DNA from: Sceloporus undulatus
Taxonomy: Eukaryota; Chordata; Lepidosauria; Squamata; Phrynosomatidae
Reading direction: 5' to 3'
DNA length: 64,000 nt
Assembly: GCF_019175285.1 (NCBI RefSeq)
Contig: NC_056527.1
Span: 107,173,746-107,237,745, forward strand
The notes below the pieces were generated by a model, which did no database searches, was not told the DNA's origin, and worked only from the letters and a program-made list of their open reading frames with translations. The translations under genes were made by a program, and so were the position numbers. Positions 49,601-58,484 of this stretch are shown one piece after another; the first letter of the stretch is position 1, and the number at the start of each line of letters is the position of its first letter.

Positions 49601-52600
49601 AAAACTGTGTACTTCAAGAGACATTTACAGGTCACTCAGAGTCCAAATTTCTCACTCCATCCGTGACTTTTTCCATCTTCATACAAGGCAGACTACCAAA
49701 CTCGAGCTCAGTGGGGAGGGCAGAGAAGTCAGAGCTTGGATGTTGATTATAAAATAATATTGTTACCATAAACTAATTATTTCTGTATGTAACTAGAGAG
49801 TAACAAAAGTTAGATTTCAAAATCCACCTGAATGAGTCAACATTCCAAAAATTGGATTTCCAGATGAGGTTGGAATTCTGCTCCAAGAGATTGACATGGC
49901 CAAGGATTCTGCAGATCATAGTCTGGTAACATCTGAAGACCCATATACTGGGAATCATTTTTATTGTGTTCCTATCAGAGCTGCAAAACAACATTTTTGA
50001 GGGGATTGCAATATACAGAATCTGAGTTGTCATTCAAAGAAGTAATTTCCCCCAAGTTGTGGCTCTTATGTATTACAGGTTTTAAAGTTTGCTTTTTGTA
50101 CCACTCAGTGAATGGTTGACCAATAAAGAAAATATGAAATAAATAAATAAACAAGCCCACCAAGTTGGGAAATAAGCAATTAAGATCAAGGAAGTGCAGT
50201 GCTGCTCTGTCTTGTCTCAGCAACTACATGCTACCTCCTTCCAAGACCTGTTTTTCCATACCACTGTTGTCTCATGCTCTTCCTCTTCAGGCCCACTGCT
50301 TCACAGCTTTCCCCTTCTCAAACATCTCTTAACTAAACTATGAATAGAAAATGTGGGCTTTCACTGCTAATGGAAAGAAGGATAGAGATGCATGATGGCC
50401 AGTCTGAACTTCTGAAGGACAACTGGCAAGGGTTTTTAAAAAGAAGAAAGAAATAACTTTGGGCCCTGGATTAGAGAAAGACGGTTCAGGAGTTGAAACT
50501 GAGAGCTAATACACCTGGGTTCTATTTTCTTCCTTTTTCTCCTTACAGCTGGATATACCCCCAATGTTGGCAGATCAACAACCCCTTGGGTCGTCATCCA
50601 CCTCTGAGGCTGAATTCCCTCTCCAAGGGGGAAGCCCTCTTAACAAGCTTTCAACTTCACTCCTCAAGGTAGAGACAGATCTTTGACAGACCAGGGTTCT
50701 GTGGAAAGGGGTTTTGCCTGTGAACTAAGCATTAAAAAAAAAAATTCTTTGTTGTTTTTGGTGGAGAAAAGTATGGTTTAACTTTTGGGGGCTATTAATA
50801 AATAAGCTATTCCCTATTTCTGGGAACTGTGGTTCAAAAAAGTAACTTCCAGGCTCAGGTTGCAGGCATAATCCTGGGAGACTCTCTATTCCAAAAGTCC
50901 TGGATACCAGGTGCTCATTCTGAATGGGTTAGATTAAGGGACAATCTTTACTGGTGGTGGCAGGAAATGTTTGGTTTTCCAGATATTTTGGGTTGTGGTT
51001 TCCATCGTCTCTTAGCATTGGCCATGTGGACTTGGGATTCTGGAAGTTGAAGTATAAAATTTCTGGAAGGCCAAAGGCTCTCCAGTTCCCACATTACTAG
51101 ACCCCATTGACCCTAAGGCAGAATTAGGGAATGTGTGGTTCTCCAGCATACCCCAGAGGAAAACCTAGGAGGGGAAGCTGGTTTTGACCTCTTCTTCTGT
51201 TGCTAATCTTTGGTGCAACAGTAAGAGATGGAGGCAGCTCTTGGCACTGGCAGCTGATGGCTCCAATATCATTGGAGCAGTGACTCTGCTATAGGTTTTA
51301 GTCCAGCCTTGTTGGCGGTCAGTACCTTGGATAGCTCTTTACAGTTCAGACCTAAACCCAGAGTGGAAATACCACCATTAGAAACATTATAATAGGCAAA
51401 GCTTTTGGGGACTTTAGCTCTTAGAATACCCCAGTAGTCATGCTAATTGGCTTATTCTGGTAGTTGTAGGCAAAAAGAAGTAATTTTTGTAAGCTCTGTT
51501 TCTTGTACTCTTCCCTCACCTGCTAACCATTAAAATTGTTCTATGCTGAAGGCTCAAATGACCTAACAAGAAAAAAGGGAGTGGTGATCATACTTAGTTC
51601 TTGGCAGTGCTGATGAAACTCCAGTTCTCAGGTGTTTTGAATATAAGGCCCCAAAAGTCCCAGCCCGCTTAGTCAATGGACAGGAATTCTGACAACATCA
51701 GGAGAACTAAAGACTGAGAATCGCTGTTCTTGACTCTCTCTGCTTTAACCACTGTGAATCACTGCCTTCTTAGAGTTGTCCATTTGCCTCTTCTATTCAG
51801 ACATTTAGATTGGCTTCCCTTCTTTCTTCTACCCCCTTTACTCCAAGCCCCCTCCCAAGGTTCCCGAGGTCAAGAAACCTCCACGGCCTAAGAAAGCAAA
51901 GGAGCCACGGCCCAAAGTGAAGAAACTGAAGTACCACCAGTACATGCCACCTGACCAGAAGGGGGAGCAGGCGCCTGTGCCCATGGATGCTGCCTATGCC
52001 CGTCTCCTGCAACAGCAGCAGGTCTTCTTGCAGCTCCAGATTTTGAACCAGCAGCAGCAGCCCACACCAACCTCACCAACCACTTTCTGCGTTCAAGCCC
52101 TGCACACTGTCCCAGTCAGGTATGACTCTTGACTTTCCGGTAGAAGCTTCACAAGTTCTATTTGTAGTGTGTTGACCAGGAGAACTGCTGAATAAACATG
52201 CCGAGGCTACCAATAGAGTCACTCAAGAACTTGGAAAAGTAAGGGAATTTTTTGGACTGCAGAGTCATTTTTTGGACTTACGATTACTGGAATCCCTGAG
52301 CCAGCATGGCCAATGGCCATATTGATTGGGGGATTCTGGGAGTGTACTCCAAAAATAACTTTCCTAAAACATCAGTGTTACCTGGTGGTTTCCCTGGTGT
52401 TTTGACAGAGAAAGTGGTCAGACTGTGTTACAGAGAGTCAGGATGGTGTATTGTTTATTTTTCTATCTTTATGGTACCCATATTCCAACTTTTCCTCCCA
52501 AGAGCTCAGCAAAAGCATTCATGGTTTCCTCCTTTCTAATTTCCTAATTTTTCTGGCAAATTAGCCTGAGAGGTAGTAACTGAGCCAAGATCACCCAGAC

Positions 52601-55600
52601 AGCATCATGTCTCAAAGAAAAAAATCAAATGCCTTTCTCTCTCTCTCTCTCTCTTAATATTTCCTTCTCTTTTTTTGCTTAGCAGTGCTCCAGAGCAGGT
52701 CCTGAGCTTTCCTGGGACACTCGCTCCACCAAGTGGGCTTCCTCAGCTCCCTCTTTCCTCTCCTACTACACCAACCTCCCCTTCACCTCCCAAACCGGAA
52801 CTGCTTCCTGCCAACTTGGAAGAACTAACAGTAAGTTTGGAAGCTGTAATTGCCAACTGCCATCTGAAACCACATCCTCTCTCTACTGCACCCATGCATG
52901 CTCCCAAATGCCAGATGGATTGAAATTAAATACACACACACACACACACACACACACTGAATAAAAGCTACAGAAAATAAAAATTGAATAACACAATTAA
53001 CAACAGACTACACAATCACTACAAACAACAAAATCTATAATGAACAGAATAGAAAACAAAAAAGATGACTTCCAATTATCTCTTCTGTACTCTTCTCACC
53101 TATTAGTTACACTTCGTCTATATTTTAATTGATATTAATTGATAAAACTAGCAATCATTAAATCACCTTCATTCTTTTTCAAAAAGTCAATTGACAATTT
53201 CTAATCTCTCCAAAACCTTATGAATGAATTTTCTTTAAATCAAAATGGACAATTTGTCCATCTCCACTGAATCCTTCAGCTTAGACAACTAATCTTCTTT
53301 TGTAGGAATTATGTCCTTTTCCCATTTCTGAACATATAGTAATCTTGCCACTGTCTCTATTACTAAAATCCACATTCACCTTGATCATATCACACCATAA
53401 ATACCTATGCCATTTGAATCTTAAATCATGTCCTTACACATTCTGGAGCTATACTAAACAACATGCGACAAAGTATAAAGTCAAATTTGGTAGGCCAAAA
53501 GCACCTCATTGGGACTAAAATTCATCTGTTGGATTCTACTGGGCAGTGGGTGCCCCATATGCAACCCCATCATTCTACCTAGTACAGATATGTTGACTGG
53601 GATGGTAGGAGTTGTTATAAGCCAACATATAGGGAGGCTGCTACCCTGTGAGACATGCACATGCTATTGTGTTGTCATGGGCCCTTTTACATACAACTCA
53701 TCATATGGTTGGCATTTCAGAGATTAGGGAAATGCTTGATCTTTTCACTGTTTGGGGAAATAGACTGTGTAACAGTATGAATAAATACAGTATACTATTT
53801 TATGGTGTAAAATCTTGTGGCCACTCATCTGATTCCTAGGTCTCCGAACTCCGTCAGCAGCTCCGTAAGCGGGGCCTCCCTGTTTCTGGCACCAAGCCAG
53901 CCCTGCTCAAACGTCTCAAGCCTTACCAGGTTGTCCGGGCCAAGCCTCCACCTGTCCCACTCTCTACCAACAACCGCTTGGCTCCCTCTGACCTGGAAGA
54001 GGAGGCCCAGGCCTTGCGGGAGAAGCAGCAGGTGGCCCAGAACCTGGCACTGAAGCTCCACCGGGAGCAGAAGCATCATGATGATGATCTCCGTGTGGAG
54101 CTGGAGATGCACAAGCGGATCAAGAACCGCCGCAAAGGCACACTGCCATCTCCCAACCAGCCGGAGGCTCCCCCACCGTACATCCCCCAGCGAGAATGCA
54201 CCAAGGAGGGAGGAGGCAGGGATGATGGTTTCATGGTGAGCAATCTGGCTTTCCTTGGCTAACCTAAAAGAGAGTGAGAGGCTCTGATGTGACAAGGGGA
54301 AAGTGAGGGAGTTAGTCTTCGGTTGTCCTTGTACAGAGTGCTCTGATTCTCACCATTTGGCCTTTCAAGTGTTTTGGGACATCAGCTATCAGAATCTCTG
54401 ACCATTAGCCATGCCGTGGTTTGGGGATTTTCAGTCTGAAATATCTGTAGAGGCAAAAGTTGAAAACCACTACCTAATGGATTGATTCATAGTGTTCTAA
54501 GTCTGGTCTGCCTAACATTTTGGATGGGTGCTCAGTTATAAAAATCTAAGAACTTCTGAGCAGATCCAGTTTTCTTCTGAGGGTTGGTATTTTTAACCGT
54601 ATGTGTGGCCACTGGAGGATCCCAGGAACAGAAAAGTAGCCCCTGAAGTGCCACAATTGCCCACACTTCCGTTTAAAACTAGAGAAAGGGCTTTTTGCCT
54701 GGAACAGAAAGAAGAAATCAGGCTCTGCTCTTTATGTTTCTTCCATCTTCTGACCAGGTTTTGTGCCCTCCATCCTGTGAGCCCATTAATTCTGATATGG
54801 AGCTGCCCCTTGAAATCACAGCCAGCCCCGCTGATCCCACCCCAGCAGGAACCCGTTCCCTTGAGGAGGAGCTCCAAGAAGCCATCCAGAAAGCTCAGGT
54901 AACATGGAGTGGGGCAGAGGGAGTAGCCATCATCAACATTCCACCCTCAACGCCTTATCACTCTGTTTACTGGTGGCTGCTTTTGCTTTGCCCATATTAA
55001 TGAGAACTGTGGCTTCAGTTCAACAGACCTCTCAATGCTCATTAATCTATTTGTTCTCACCAAGCAAGGGAGAATGAAAGGGAGCAGGAATGTGGGCAAC
55101 TCTGGAACCATCTGTTTGAATATTTCCAAACTACAAAGTCCCTCTGCTCTTTCTCAGAATATATTTAGACATACCTCTGCTCCTAAGGAGCCATCTTCCT
55201 TTCTTGCCCTCAACTCTGTTTTTAGGAGGGGATGATTATCCTTCTCTTGATAGCAGACAAAAGCCCAGTGCTTGGAGAGCAGCTGAGGTAGCTTTCAGCC
55301 TTAGCTGGAGTGTCTATATTACATGCATACAAGGGAGCCCTTTACAAAAGAAAACCCTATTTGTCACAGAGCTGGATGAATAATTGGGTTGAATGAGAGA
55401 TCTTTTTAACATAAGTTCTTCCTTATCTTCTCTTTGTGCAGCTGGTACCAAGTCAATCAATTGAAGACATCTTGGAAGAACCATTGATGTGTACAGGTGA
55501 GAAAATAGTTCCAGTAGCCTTGCTAACCACTAGAGTGCAGCTTTCAACCAAGACTGTGTGAACAAGGAATTTACCAGCAGATAACTACTGGCAGGAGCAG

Positions 55601-56895
55601 AGATGGGGCAAGATGAAATTTATCTAAAGCAGAGCTGAGAAACTTATGAGATGTTGCTGGACTACAAATCTGGTCATTCCTCACTGTTCATTTGCTGTTC
55701 TAGCTAAGGCTTATGGAAGTTGTCTTCCAACAAGTAGAGGGCCACACTTTACTGTTAACCCCTTTTCTAAAGTATGATCTCTTGGATCTCAAGTCTCCTT
55801 CAGAATTAGATTCTCTCTACTTGCAATATGGTCCCTAATAGTAGGGAAGTAGGGTATGGTTGTTGGCTACCCAGTGGTGAGAGACTGGCTGACATAAATA
55901 TTTTTTTGTGGAAGAATAAGCCACGGCTAGCATAAGTCTGAGGATCAGGAAACTGAAAGTCTGTAAGAAGCCAGGTGAAACTAACCAAATAGAGAGCTGC
56001 CAGGAATCACTGCTATAAATTGCATGAATATAGACCAAGGTAACATAACAAGTCAGGATGTCTTTTACGAGATATATCTGACATTGCTTCCAGTACTGTA
56101 CTTTGTATTGCAGCTTGCCTTTTAATTCAGCGGCTGATTGTGGGCTGAGGCTAGCTGGGGCTATCTGTGACAGTACTGCACCTGTTTGAGTCTTTGGGCT
56201 GGGCCACTCCCCATACACTCAGGCCCACAGCCTAGCTGTCAAATATTGGCACTACATTAGTACTCCATCCATGGCCAAATGCTAGGCTGTCATTAGTACA
56301 CACGGTCCAGTGCAAATTCAAATCTACTTAACAAGGGATGAGGTTCAGCTTTTTTGAGCCTCAATTCAAATGAGAGCTGGACTAAGAGAGCTCAGTCGTT
56401 TCACTACTGTAACAAAGTAATTCCTTTTCTCTCAATCTATTTTTAGACAATCTTCTTCAGACACATGCCTTGACCCCAGAAGTCTCTGATGATCAGGTTA
56501 CCCCATCTCCACTTGCCCACCCAGAAGCATCACCACCAAAGAAAGCCCGGCCCAGCAGTGAACTTCCTTTGGTATCCTCTGCCATTTTTGATTTTCCTGG
56601 CCCCTACGATTTCCTCTCAACAGCCTCCTCCTCATCTGCATCACTGGACTCACTGTCTTCCGTTTTCTCCCCTGACTCTCTGGAGATGCCCCCATCTCCT
56701 CCAGACACCTGGCAAAGGAATGGGACCCGTGCTGGATTTGACCCTGTTGATTGGTTAGAGGCCTTAACCTCAGGCTCTGCATCTGGTTTGGGTTCGACTA
56801 GCCCTGCTGGTGGCAGTATCTTCTGCACAGACTTTTTTGATTCGTCTGACCTTGGTGTCAACCACATGATAGATCTAATGGTGGAGCAGTGGTAA
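30743..56895 (+). CDS. MAMSTR: MAMSTR (MASTR), myocardin-family coactivator, complete, 13 coding exons
   Basis: This is a nuclear coactivator for MEF2 in muscle genes (known of mammalian MASTR). Exons: 30743-30797, 41075-41140, 44019-44077, 44778-44865, 45983-46132, 47159-47295, 50549-50668, 51848-52119, 52683-52830, 53840-54235, 54758-54898, 55442-55496 and 56447-56895. All are GT-AG with matching phases; the sum is 2136 bases, 711 residues. Domains: MEF2 motif 1-25 (MTLLASERSMLIRSKFRS), RPEL1-like 19-41, RPEL3 RPGPLEL 116-122, basic box 234-257 ending VKKLKYHQY, Q-rich 278-297, SAP about 358-394 (VSELRQQLRKRGLPVSGTKP), charged Leu-rich helix 416-460, and C-terminal activation-type segment 659-711 (DPVDWLEALTS, DFFDSSDL). 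The start matches the myocardin N-terminus. The name rests on the RASIP1 neighbour; the layout is that of myocardin/MRTF, and mammalian MAMSTR is recalled as about 415 residues. It could be annotated elsewhere as myocardin-like. Confidence 0.88.
30891..31051. mobile_element. hAT-type MITE with perfect 8-bp target duplication
   Basis: 161 bp from 'cagggacgtagccaagg' to 'cctagctacgtccctg'. It is flanked exactly by CTTTGTGG at 30883-30890 and 31052-31059. It sits 94 bases inside MAMSTR intron 1 and is the reverse of the copy at 29126-29282. Confidence 0.85.
31360..31475. repeat. Tigger-like MITE fragment
   Basis: 'ttcaatgggacttgatcatc' and 'ccagcggataacaaggatcc' match the right half of 34303-34531. 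Confidence 0.55.
31928..32160 (-). repeat. LINE 3'-end fragment
   Basis: TTTATT runs, 'tctatcctcctttctgccca', 'acccaaggtggctcac', then an A-rich part. It is the same family as 28921-28998. No ORF. Confidence 0.5.
32215..32570 (-). repeat. Copy 3 of the six-copy dispersed repeat
   Basis: Reverse orientation: 'cagggacagtcctgatt' end, 'tgcaaattgagttcaaaatg', 'gcagcagcctctcctagctt', 'gccatcttaaccacattt'. In MAMSTR intron 1. Confidence 0.6.
32832..33051. mobile_element. About 220-bp foldback MITE, second copy
   Basis: Ends 'ggtccaaaatacactgcaga' and 'ctgcagtgtgttttggacc'. Inner 'aaactacagttcccaggatt' gives a THAP11-type match at 32962-32974. Confidence 0.7.
33305..33532. mobile_element. About 220-bp foldback MITE, third copy
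   Basis: Ends 'atgcatctgcactgcagaaa' and 'ttctgcaatgtagatgcagc'. Inner 'ctgggaattgtagtttg' gives a minus-strand THAP11-type match at 33382-33394. Confidence 0.7.
34303..34531. mobile_element. 229-bp Tigger-like MITE
   Basis: CAGTCAGCCCTTC... to ...GGATCCACTG with TA on both sides. 'gacttgagcatccacagatt' inside. Same family as 41448-41675. Confidence 0.75.
34655..34985 (+). repeat. Copy 4 of the six-copy dispersed repeat
   Basis: 'gacacatgtggccaaggaac', 'gcagcagtttgcttttactt', 'gcactttgaactgagtttg'. In MAMSTR intron 1. Confidence 0.6.
36140..36230. repeat. Short foldback element
   Basis: 'ggattctgggatttttgtcc' and 'attacgcctcccatcatccc' arms of the common family, in the outward arrangement. 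Confidence 0.45.
36402..36743. mobile_element. 342-bp TA-flanked MITE with a central 41-bp hairpin
   Basis: The ends CATTCGTCCCTCCAT and GGAGGGACAAGTG are inverted repeats with TA outside. Inside, 36476-36516 and 36609-36649 are inverted 41-base arms differing at two positions, possibly a second element nested in the first. Confidence 0.75.
37530..37990 (+). mobile_element. LINE 3' piece with (GATA)n tail
   Basis: The plus strand has the decayed RT end (GETAFFVVAPRLWISL), an AT-rich 3' region, 'gaaaggcaggattaaaaata', and a (GATA)n tail (37941-37988). In MAMSTR intron 1. Confidence 0.5.
38000..41074. other. 3' part of MAMSTR intron 1
   Basis: Copy 5 of the six-copy repeat (38690-38945) and a CAC run (40097-40119) are all I can name. 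The rest has no recognisable exon or family. Confidence 0.4.
38690..38945 (-). repeat. Copy 5 of the six-copy dispersed repeat
   Basis: 'taggctcaggcaaaagaaaa', 'gaccacactctgatgttgct', 'ggccacatgtgtcctgattt', reverse orientation. Confidence 0.6.
41075..41140 (+). CDS. MAMSTR: MAMSTR coding exon 2 (RPEL1-like)
   Basis: Encodes VLQLRMQHRRSQEQLSERHL and IP. The RPEL core reads RRSQEQL: Glu is replaced by Gln, as in myocardin (RRTQEQL) and unlike MRTF-A (RRTREEL). Donor gtgagt, phase 1. Confidence 0.92.
41448..41675. mobile_element. 228-bp Tigger-like MITE
   Basis: CAGTTGGCCCTTCTTAT... to ...GGTCCACTG with TA on both sides; clearly the same family as 34303-34531. In MAMSTR intron 2. Confidence 0.75.
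41721..41821. mobile_element. 101-bp Tigger-like MITE, internally deleted
   Basis: CAGTCAGCCTTCTGCAT... to ...AATGGCCCACTG with TA on both sides, 45 bases after the previous element. Confidence 0.65.
42108..42285. mobile_element. Foldback MITE
   Basis: 'gaagatccaggaatgctcc' and 'gaccattcctggatcttc' are inner arms. 'gattttcagatgatgtcat' and 'atgtcatctgaaaatctac' are outer arms. No ORF. Confidence 0.65.
44019..44077 (+). CDS. MAMSTR: MAMSTR coding exon 3
   Basis: Encodes ALNKPLATFPQPNGTQGQNR. The first residues continue RPEL1 (IPALNKP, compare IPPLKRP); the rest is not conserved. Donor gtgagt, phase 0. Confidence 0.88.
44540..44640. repeat. Copy of the 'gcatctgaggaag' family
   Basis: 'gggatcttgtagcactttgg', 'agactaactgaacaaaagaa' and 'ggacgtagaccaagg'. 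Confidence 0.45.
44778..44865 (+). CDS. MAMSTR: MAMSTR coding exon 4 (where RPEL2 would be)
   Basis: Encodes ANDIAKLKADCKASPRPHKT and SITKVQPVE. It takes the place of RPEL2 but shows no RPxxxEL core. Acceptor tttgcttag, donor gtaggg, phase 1. Confidence 0.88.
45983..46132 (+). CDS. MAMSTR: MAMSTR coding exon 5 (RPEL3)
   Basis: Encodes KKARLAEDLSEKILHRPGPL, then ELVKKNILPLDPGIKDVV, closely matching myocardin/MRTF RPEL3 with an intact RPxxxEL at residues 116-122. Donor gtaatg, phase 1. Confidence 0.94.
46583..46618. repeat. (TG)n microsatellite
   Basis: About 18 TG units directly next to the tail of a reverse SINE, in MAMSTR intron 5. Confidence 0.9.
46619..46845 (-). repeat. Sauria-type SINE, near full length
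   Basis: Reverse order: tail 'tagttgttgttatgtgcctt', body 'cttcttaggctgagaaagtg', B-box 'gatttgaaccctggtctccc', head 'ccaatactcaaatcattac'. Confidence 0.8.
47159..47295 (+). CDS. MAMSTR: MAMSTR coding exon 6
   Basis: Encodes SSFIFEEDLSSSSSSSSPCF and ALSPGSTHGNPSTSGTAFP, equivalent to the myocardin FAFEEDSSSDGLSP stretch. Donor gtaagc, phase 0. Confidence 0.92.
47738..47960 (-). repeat. 5S-headed SINE
   Basis: On the minus strand, 'ctaagcagggtcagctcca', 'gtacttggactggaacacc' and 'aataccagatgct' are 5S rRNA-derived. They are followed by a Sauria-type tail ('aggtcagcaggtgacttgaa'). It fits the 5S-Sauria SINEs known from Anolis. Confidence 0.75.
48118..48330 (+). repeat. 5S-headed SINE, inverted partner
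   Basis: 'cccatctgatcttgaaatct', 'aagcagggtcagccctgg' and 'gagagactgccaatgaata' derive from 5S rRNA; the tail is 'ataaggcgacaggagactta'. It faces 47738-47960 across about 160 bases, in MAMSTR intron 6. Confidence 0.75.
48535..48860 (+). repeat. Copy 6 of the six-copy dispersed repeat
   Basis: 'gaccaagcaacatcagagtg', 'gatcaagatggcaaaagtta', ending 'ggactgtccctaccagactg' and 'ggacagtcggg'. The end inverted pair is clearest in this copy. Confidence 0.65.
48861..50548. other. Remainder of MAMSTR intron 6
   Basis: I see no named repeat or exon-like homology in most of this 1.7 kb. Short open frames here lack support. Confidence 0.35.
50549..50668 (+). CDS. MAMSTR: MAMSTR coding exon 7
   Basis: Forty codons, LDIPPMLADQQPLGSSSTSE to LNKLSTSLLK, a low-complexity linker. 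Phase 0 at both ends, so skipping it would keep the frame. Confidence 0.87.
51403..51490. repeat. Short foldback element
   Basis: 'gggactttagctcttagaat' and 'attctggtagttgtaggcaa' arms of the common family, followed by 'aagtaatttttg'. Confidence 0.5.
51848..52119 (+). CDS. MAMSTR: MAMSTR coding exon 8 (basic and Q-rich SRF-binding region)
   Basis: Encodes the basic box (KKAKEPRPKVKKLKYHQYMP), PMDAAYARLLQQQQ and FLQLQILNQQQQ, nearly identical to myocardin/MRTF. Acceptor actccaag, donor gtatga, phase 2. Confidence 0.94.
52265..52363. repeat. Short foldback element, full type
   Basis: About 99 bp: 'attttttggacttacgatta', centre 'agccagcatggccaatggcc', and 'ggattctgggagtgtactcc' before 'aaaaataactttcc'. 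It is one of the longest copies. Confidence 0.6.
52683..52830 (+). CDS. MAMSTR: MAMSTR coding exon 9 (Pro/Ser linker)
   Basis: Encodes a Pro/Ser/Thr-rich linker ending LLPANLEELT, the first turn of the SAP domain. The acceptor is a tandem AGCAG at 52681-52685; use of the second AG would drop one Ser. Donor gtaagt. Confidence 0.9.
52931..52957. repeat. (CA)n microsatellite
   Basis: An uninterrupted CA run of about 13 units, 100 bases after the exon 9 donor of MAMSTR. Confidence 0.9.
52960..53470 (-). repeat. Possible L1-like 3' fragment
   Basis: A-rich start, then 'ttcccatttctgaacatata' and 'gtaatcttgccactgtctct', phrases I associate with lizard L1 read in reverse. Weak call. Confidence 0.3.
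53840..54235 (+). CDS. MAMSTR: MAMSTR coding exon 10 (SAP and Leu-rich helix)
   Basis: Encodes VSELRQQLRKRGLPVSGTKP (SAP, DNA/chromatin binding), a Pro linker, and a long charged helix from DLEEEAQALREKQQ to LEMHKRIKNRRK in the place of the myocardin-family leucine zipper. Donor gtgagc, phase 0. Confidence 0.94.
54758..54898 (+). CDS. MAMSTR: MAMSTR coding exon 11
   Basis: Encodes VLCPPSCEPINSDMELPLEI through RSLEEELQEAIQKAQ. Acceptor tctgaccag, donor gtaaca, phase 0. Confidence 0.88.
55442..55496 (+). CDS. MAMSTR: MAMSTR coding exon 12 (55 bp)
   Basis: Encodes LVPSQSIEDILEEPLMCT, a short acidic amphipathic stretch with IEDILEE like that of the MRTF family. Acceptor tttgtgcag, donor gtgaga, phase 1. 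Found by phase; too small to stand out alone. Confidence 0.88.
56447..56895 (+). CDS. MAMSTR: MAMSTR coding exon 13 (C-terminal activation segment, stop)
   Basis: Ser/Pro-rich stretch, then FDPVDWLEALTSGSASGLG, IFCTDFFDSSDL and MIDLMVEQW before TAA. The DPVDWLE and DFFDSSDL words correspond to the MRTF C-terminus (MDWLELSS, TDFLDGHDLQ). Confidence 0.93.
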
Positions 56896-58453
56896 ATAGA
56901 GTGGTCCATCTGGTCACCAAGATCTGAAAGAAAGGGGGAAAATCCTTCTTACATTCTTCAAAGTCATAGTAGCACTGGATTCCATCTTGAACAGGCAACA
57001 ATAACAGTGTTTGAGGGGTCAACACCAAGCTTCATCATAGATGGTCCTGTTTCTGTTAATACTACATCCAACTGCTCCCTTGGAATAATTGAGTCACTGA
57101 TGTTTGATTGTATCAGTGCTGTGCCTCATCTTGAAGGGCCAGGCAATCCTAGAAACAAGTCTTGCTTGCATCCATCTGGAGGCAGAAGAAGCCAGTGTTT
57201 GGAAAATCAGTGAGACACATTAGAGGGATAAAATAGTGGTTTGGGATTTTCTGAAATATGTTTTTCTGTTGAACTTCTGATTCATTCTGAAGCAAGTAAA
57301 TCAACATTTGAAATTGAACCAGTATTGGATGCAGTCTTGCCTGGAATCAAAAAATTGGTGTATGAGTTCTTAACAACCTTGGATGCCGTCTTGGCAGGAA
57401 CCAAATTGCAAACATCTGGGTTCTTGATATTGAAGACCACCTTGCATTAATAGTTTGGCCTGTGGATTTTGTCACTTCCACTTGCCACCTTAATCATTCA
57501 ATATCTGCATCACAACAATTCTAGAAGTCATTAACAGAATGGGAAATGCTGCTGTGCAAGATAATAGCCTCTTCGAGAAACCATGATGGCTTCATAGAAG
57601 CATGAGGATAATAGTTCTGTATGCATCTGGACTGTCCCACTGATTTAGATGCACTATGGTTGAGGATAGGAAACACATATTCCACCTTGCTGAGGACATA
57701 CCATCTTGTTTCATTTGGAAGGAAAGTGCCAATTCTTATAACAATTTGGATTCTGGAGTCTCAGTCCCTGGGGTGATGCAGAAGCTATAATTTCCAAAAC
57801 CCAGTCAAAGTGGAGTTCACCAGCAGTGGCAACCTCATGTTTTCTTGAAAAGAAGAGAAAGAAGATGACCGTCTGTGTTGGGCACTGTACAATATTTTTT
57901 ATAGCTGGTCCAAAATGTGTTTTGGAAGAAGTACCACCTTCAGAAGATCATGCCATTCTTTTAGGTTTATTTTTATTTGGTGTTACAATGTGGAAGGAAC
58001 GTAAGCATACCAAGAGCTTTTAAACAAAAAAATACTTTGGGCTGGGGGTAGGGTGGCAGGCCAGCTCCCTAAGGAAGCTGGATGGAAAGAGGGGCACATT
58101 CACAGAAAGATGGTGATAGTGGATCCCGTTCCAGTAACCTAAGGTTGCTGGAAAATCTCAACTAATTAGGTTAGGGAAATGATACAGTTGTGGTTACTGT
58201 TAATACTGTGTAGATATTTAATAGCCCATCTAACCAAAGACTTAATCTGGTTTAATTATAGTCATTCCAACTCCATTAGAATTCCTGAGAAATGTAGTTC
58301 TCTCAAGAGTTTGGGATGAGAGGTGGGGAATTTGTGGCCCTCCACAAACTTTCATCAACCCTAGCAATTCATCAACACTAGCAAAGCCAGGAATATATGG
58401 GATGAAGGTCCAACAACATTTACAGGATCAGATTGGCTGGTATCCTGTTAGGG

Positions 58454-58484
<31 letters not shown>

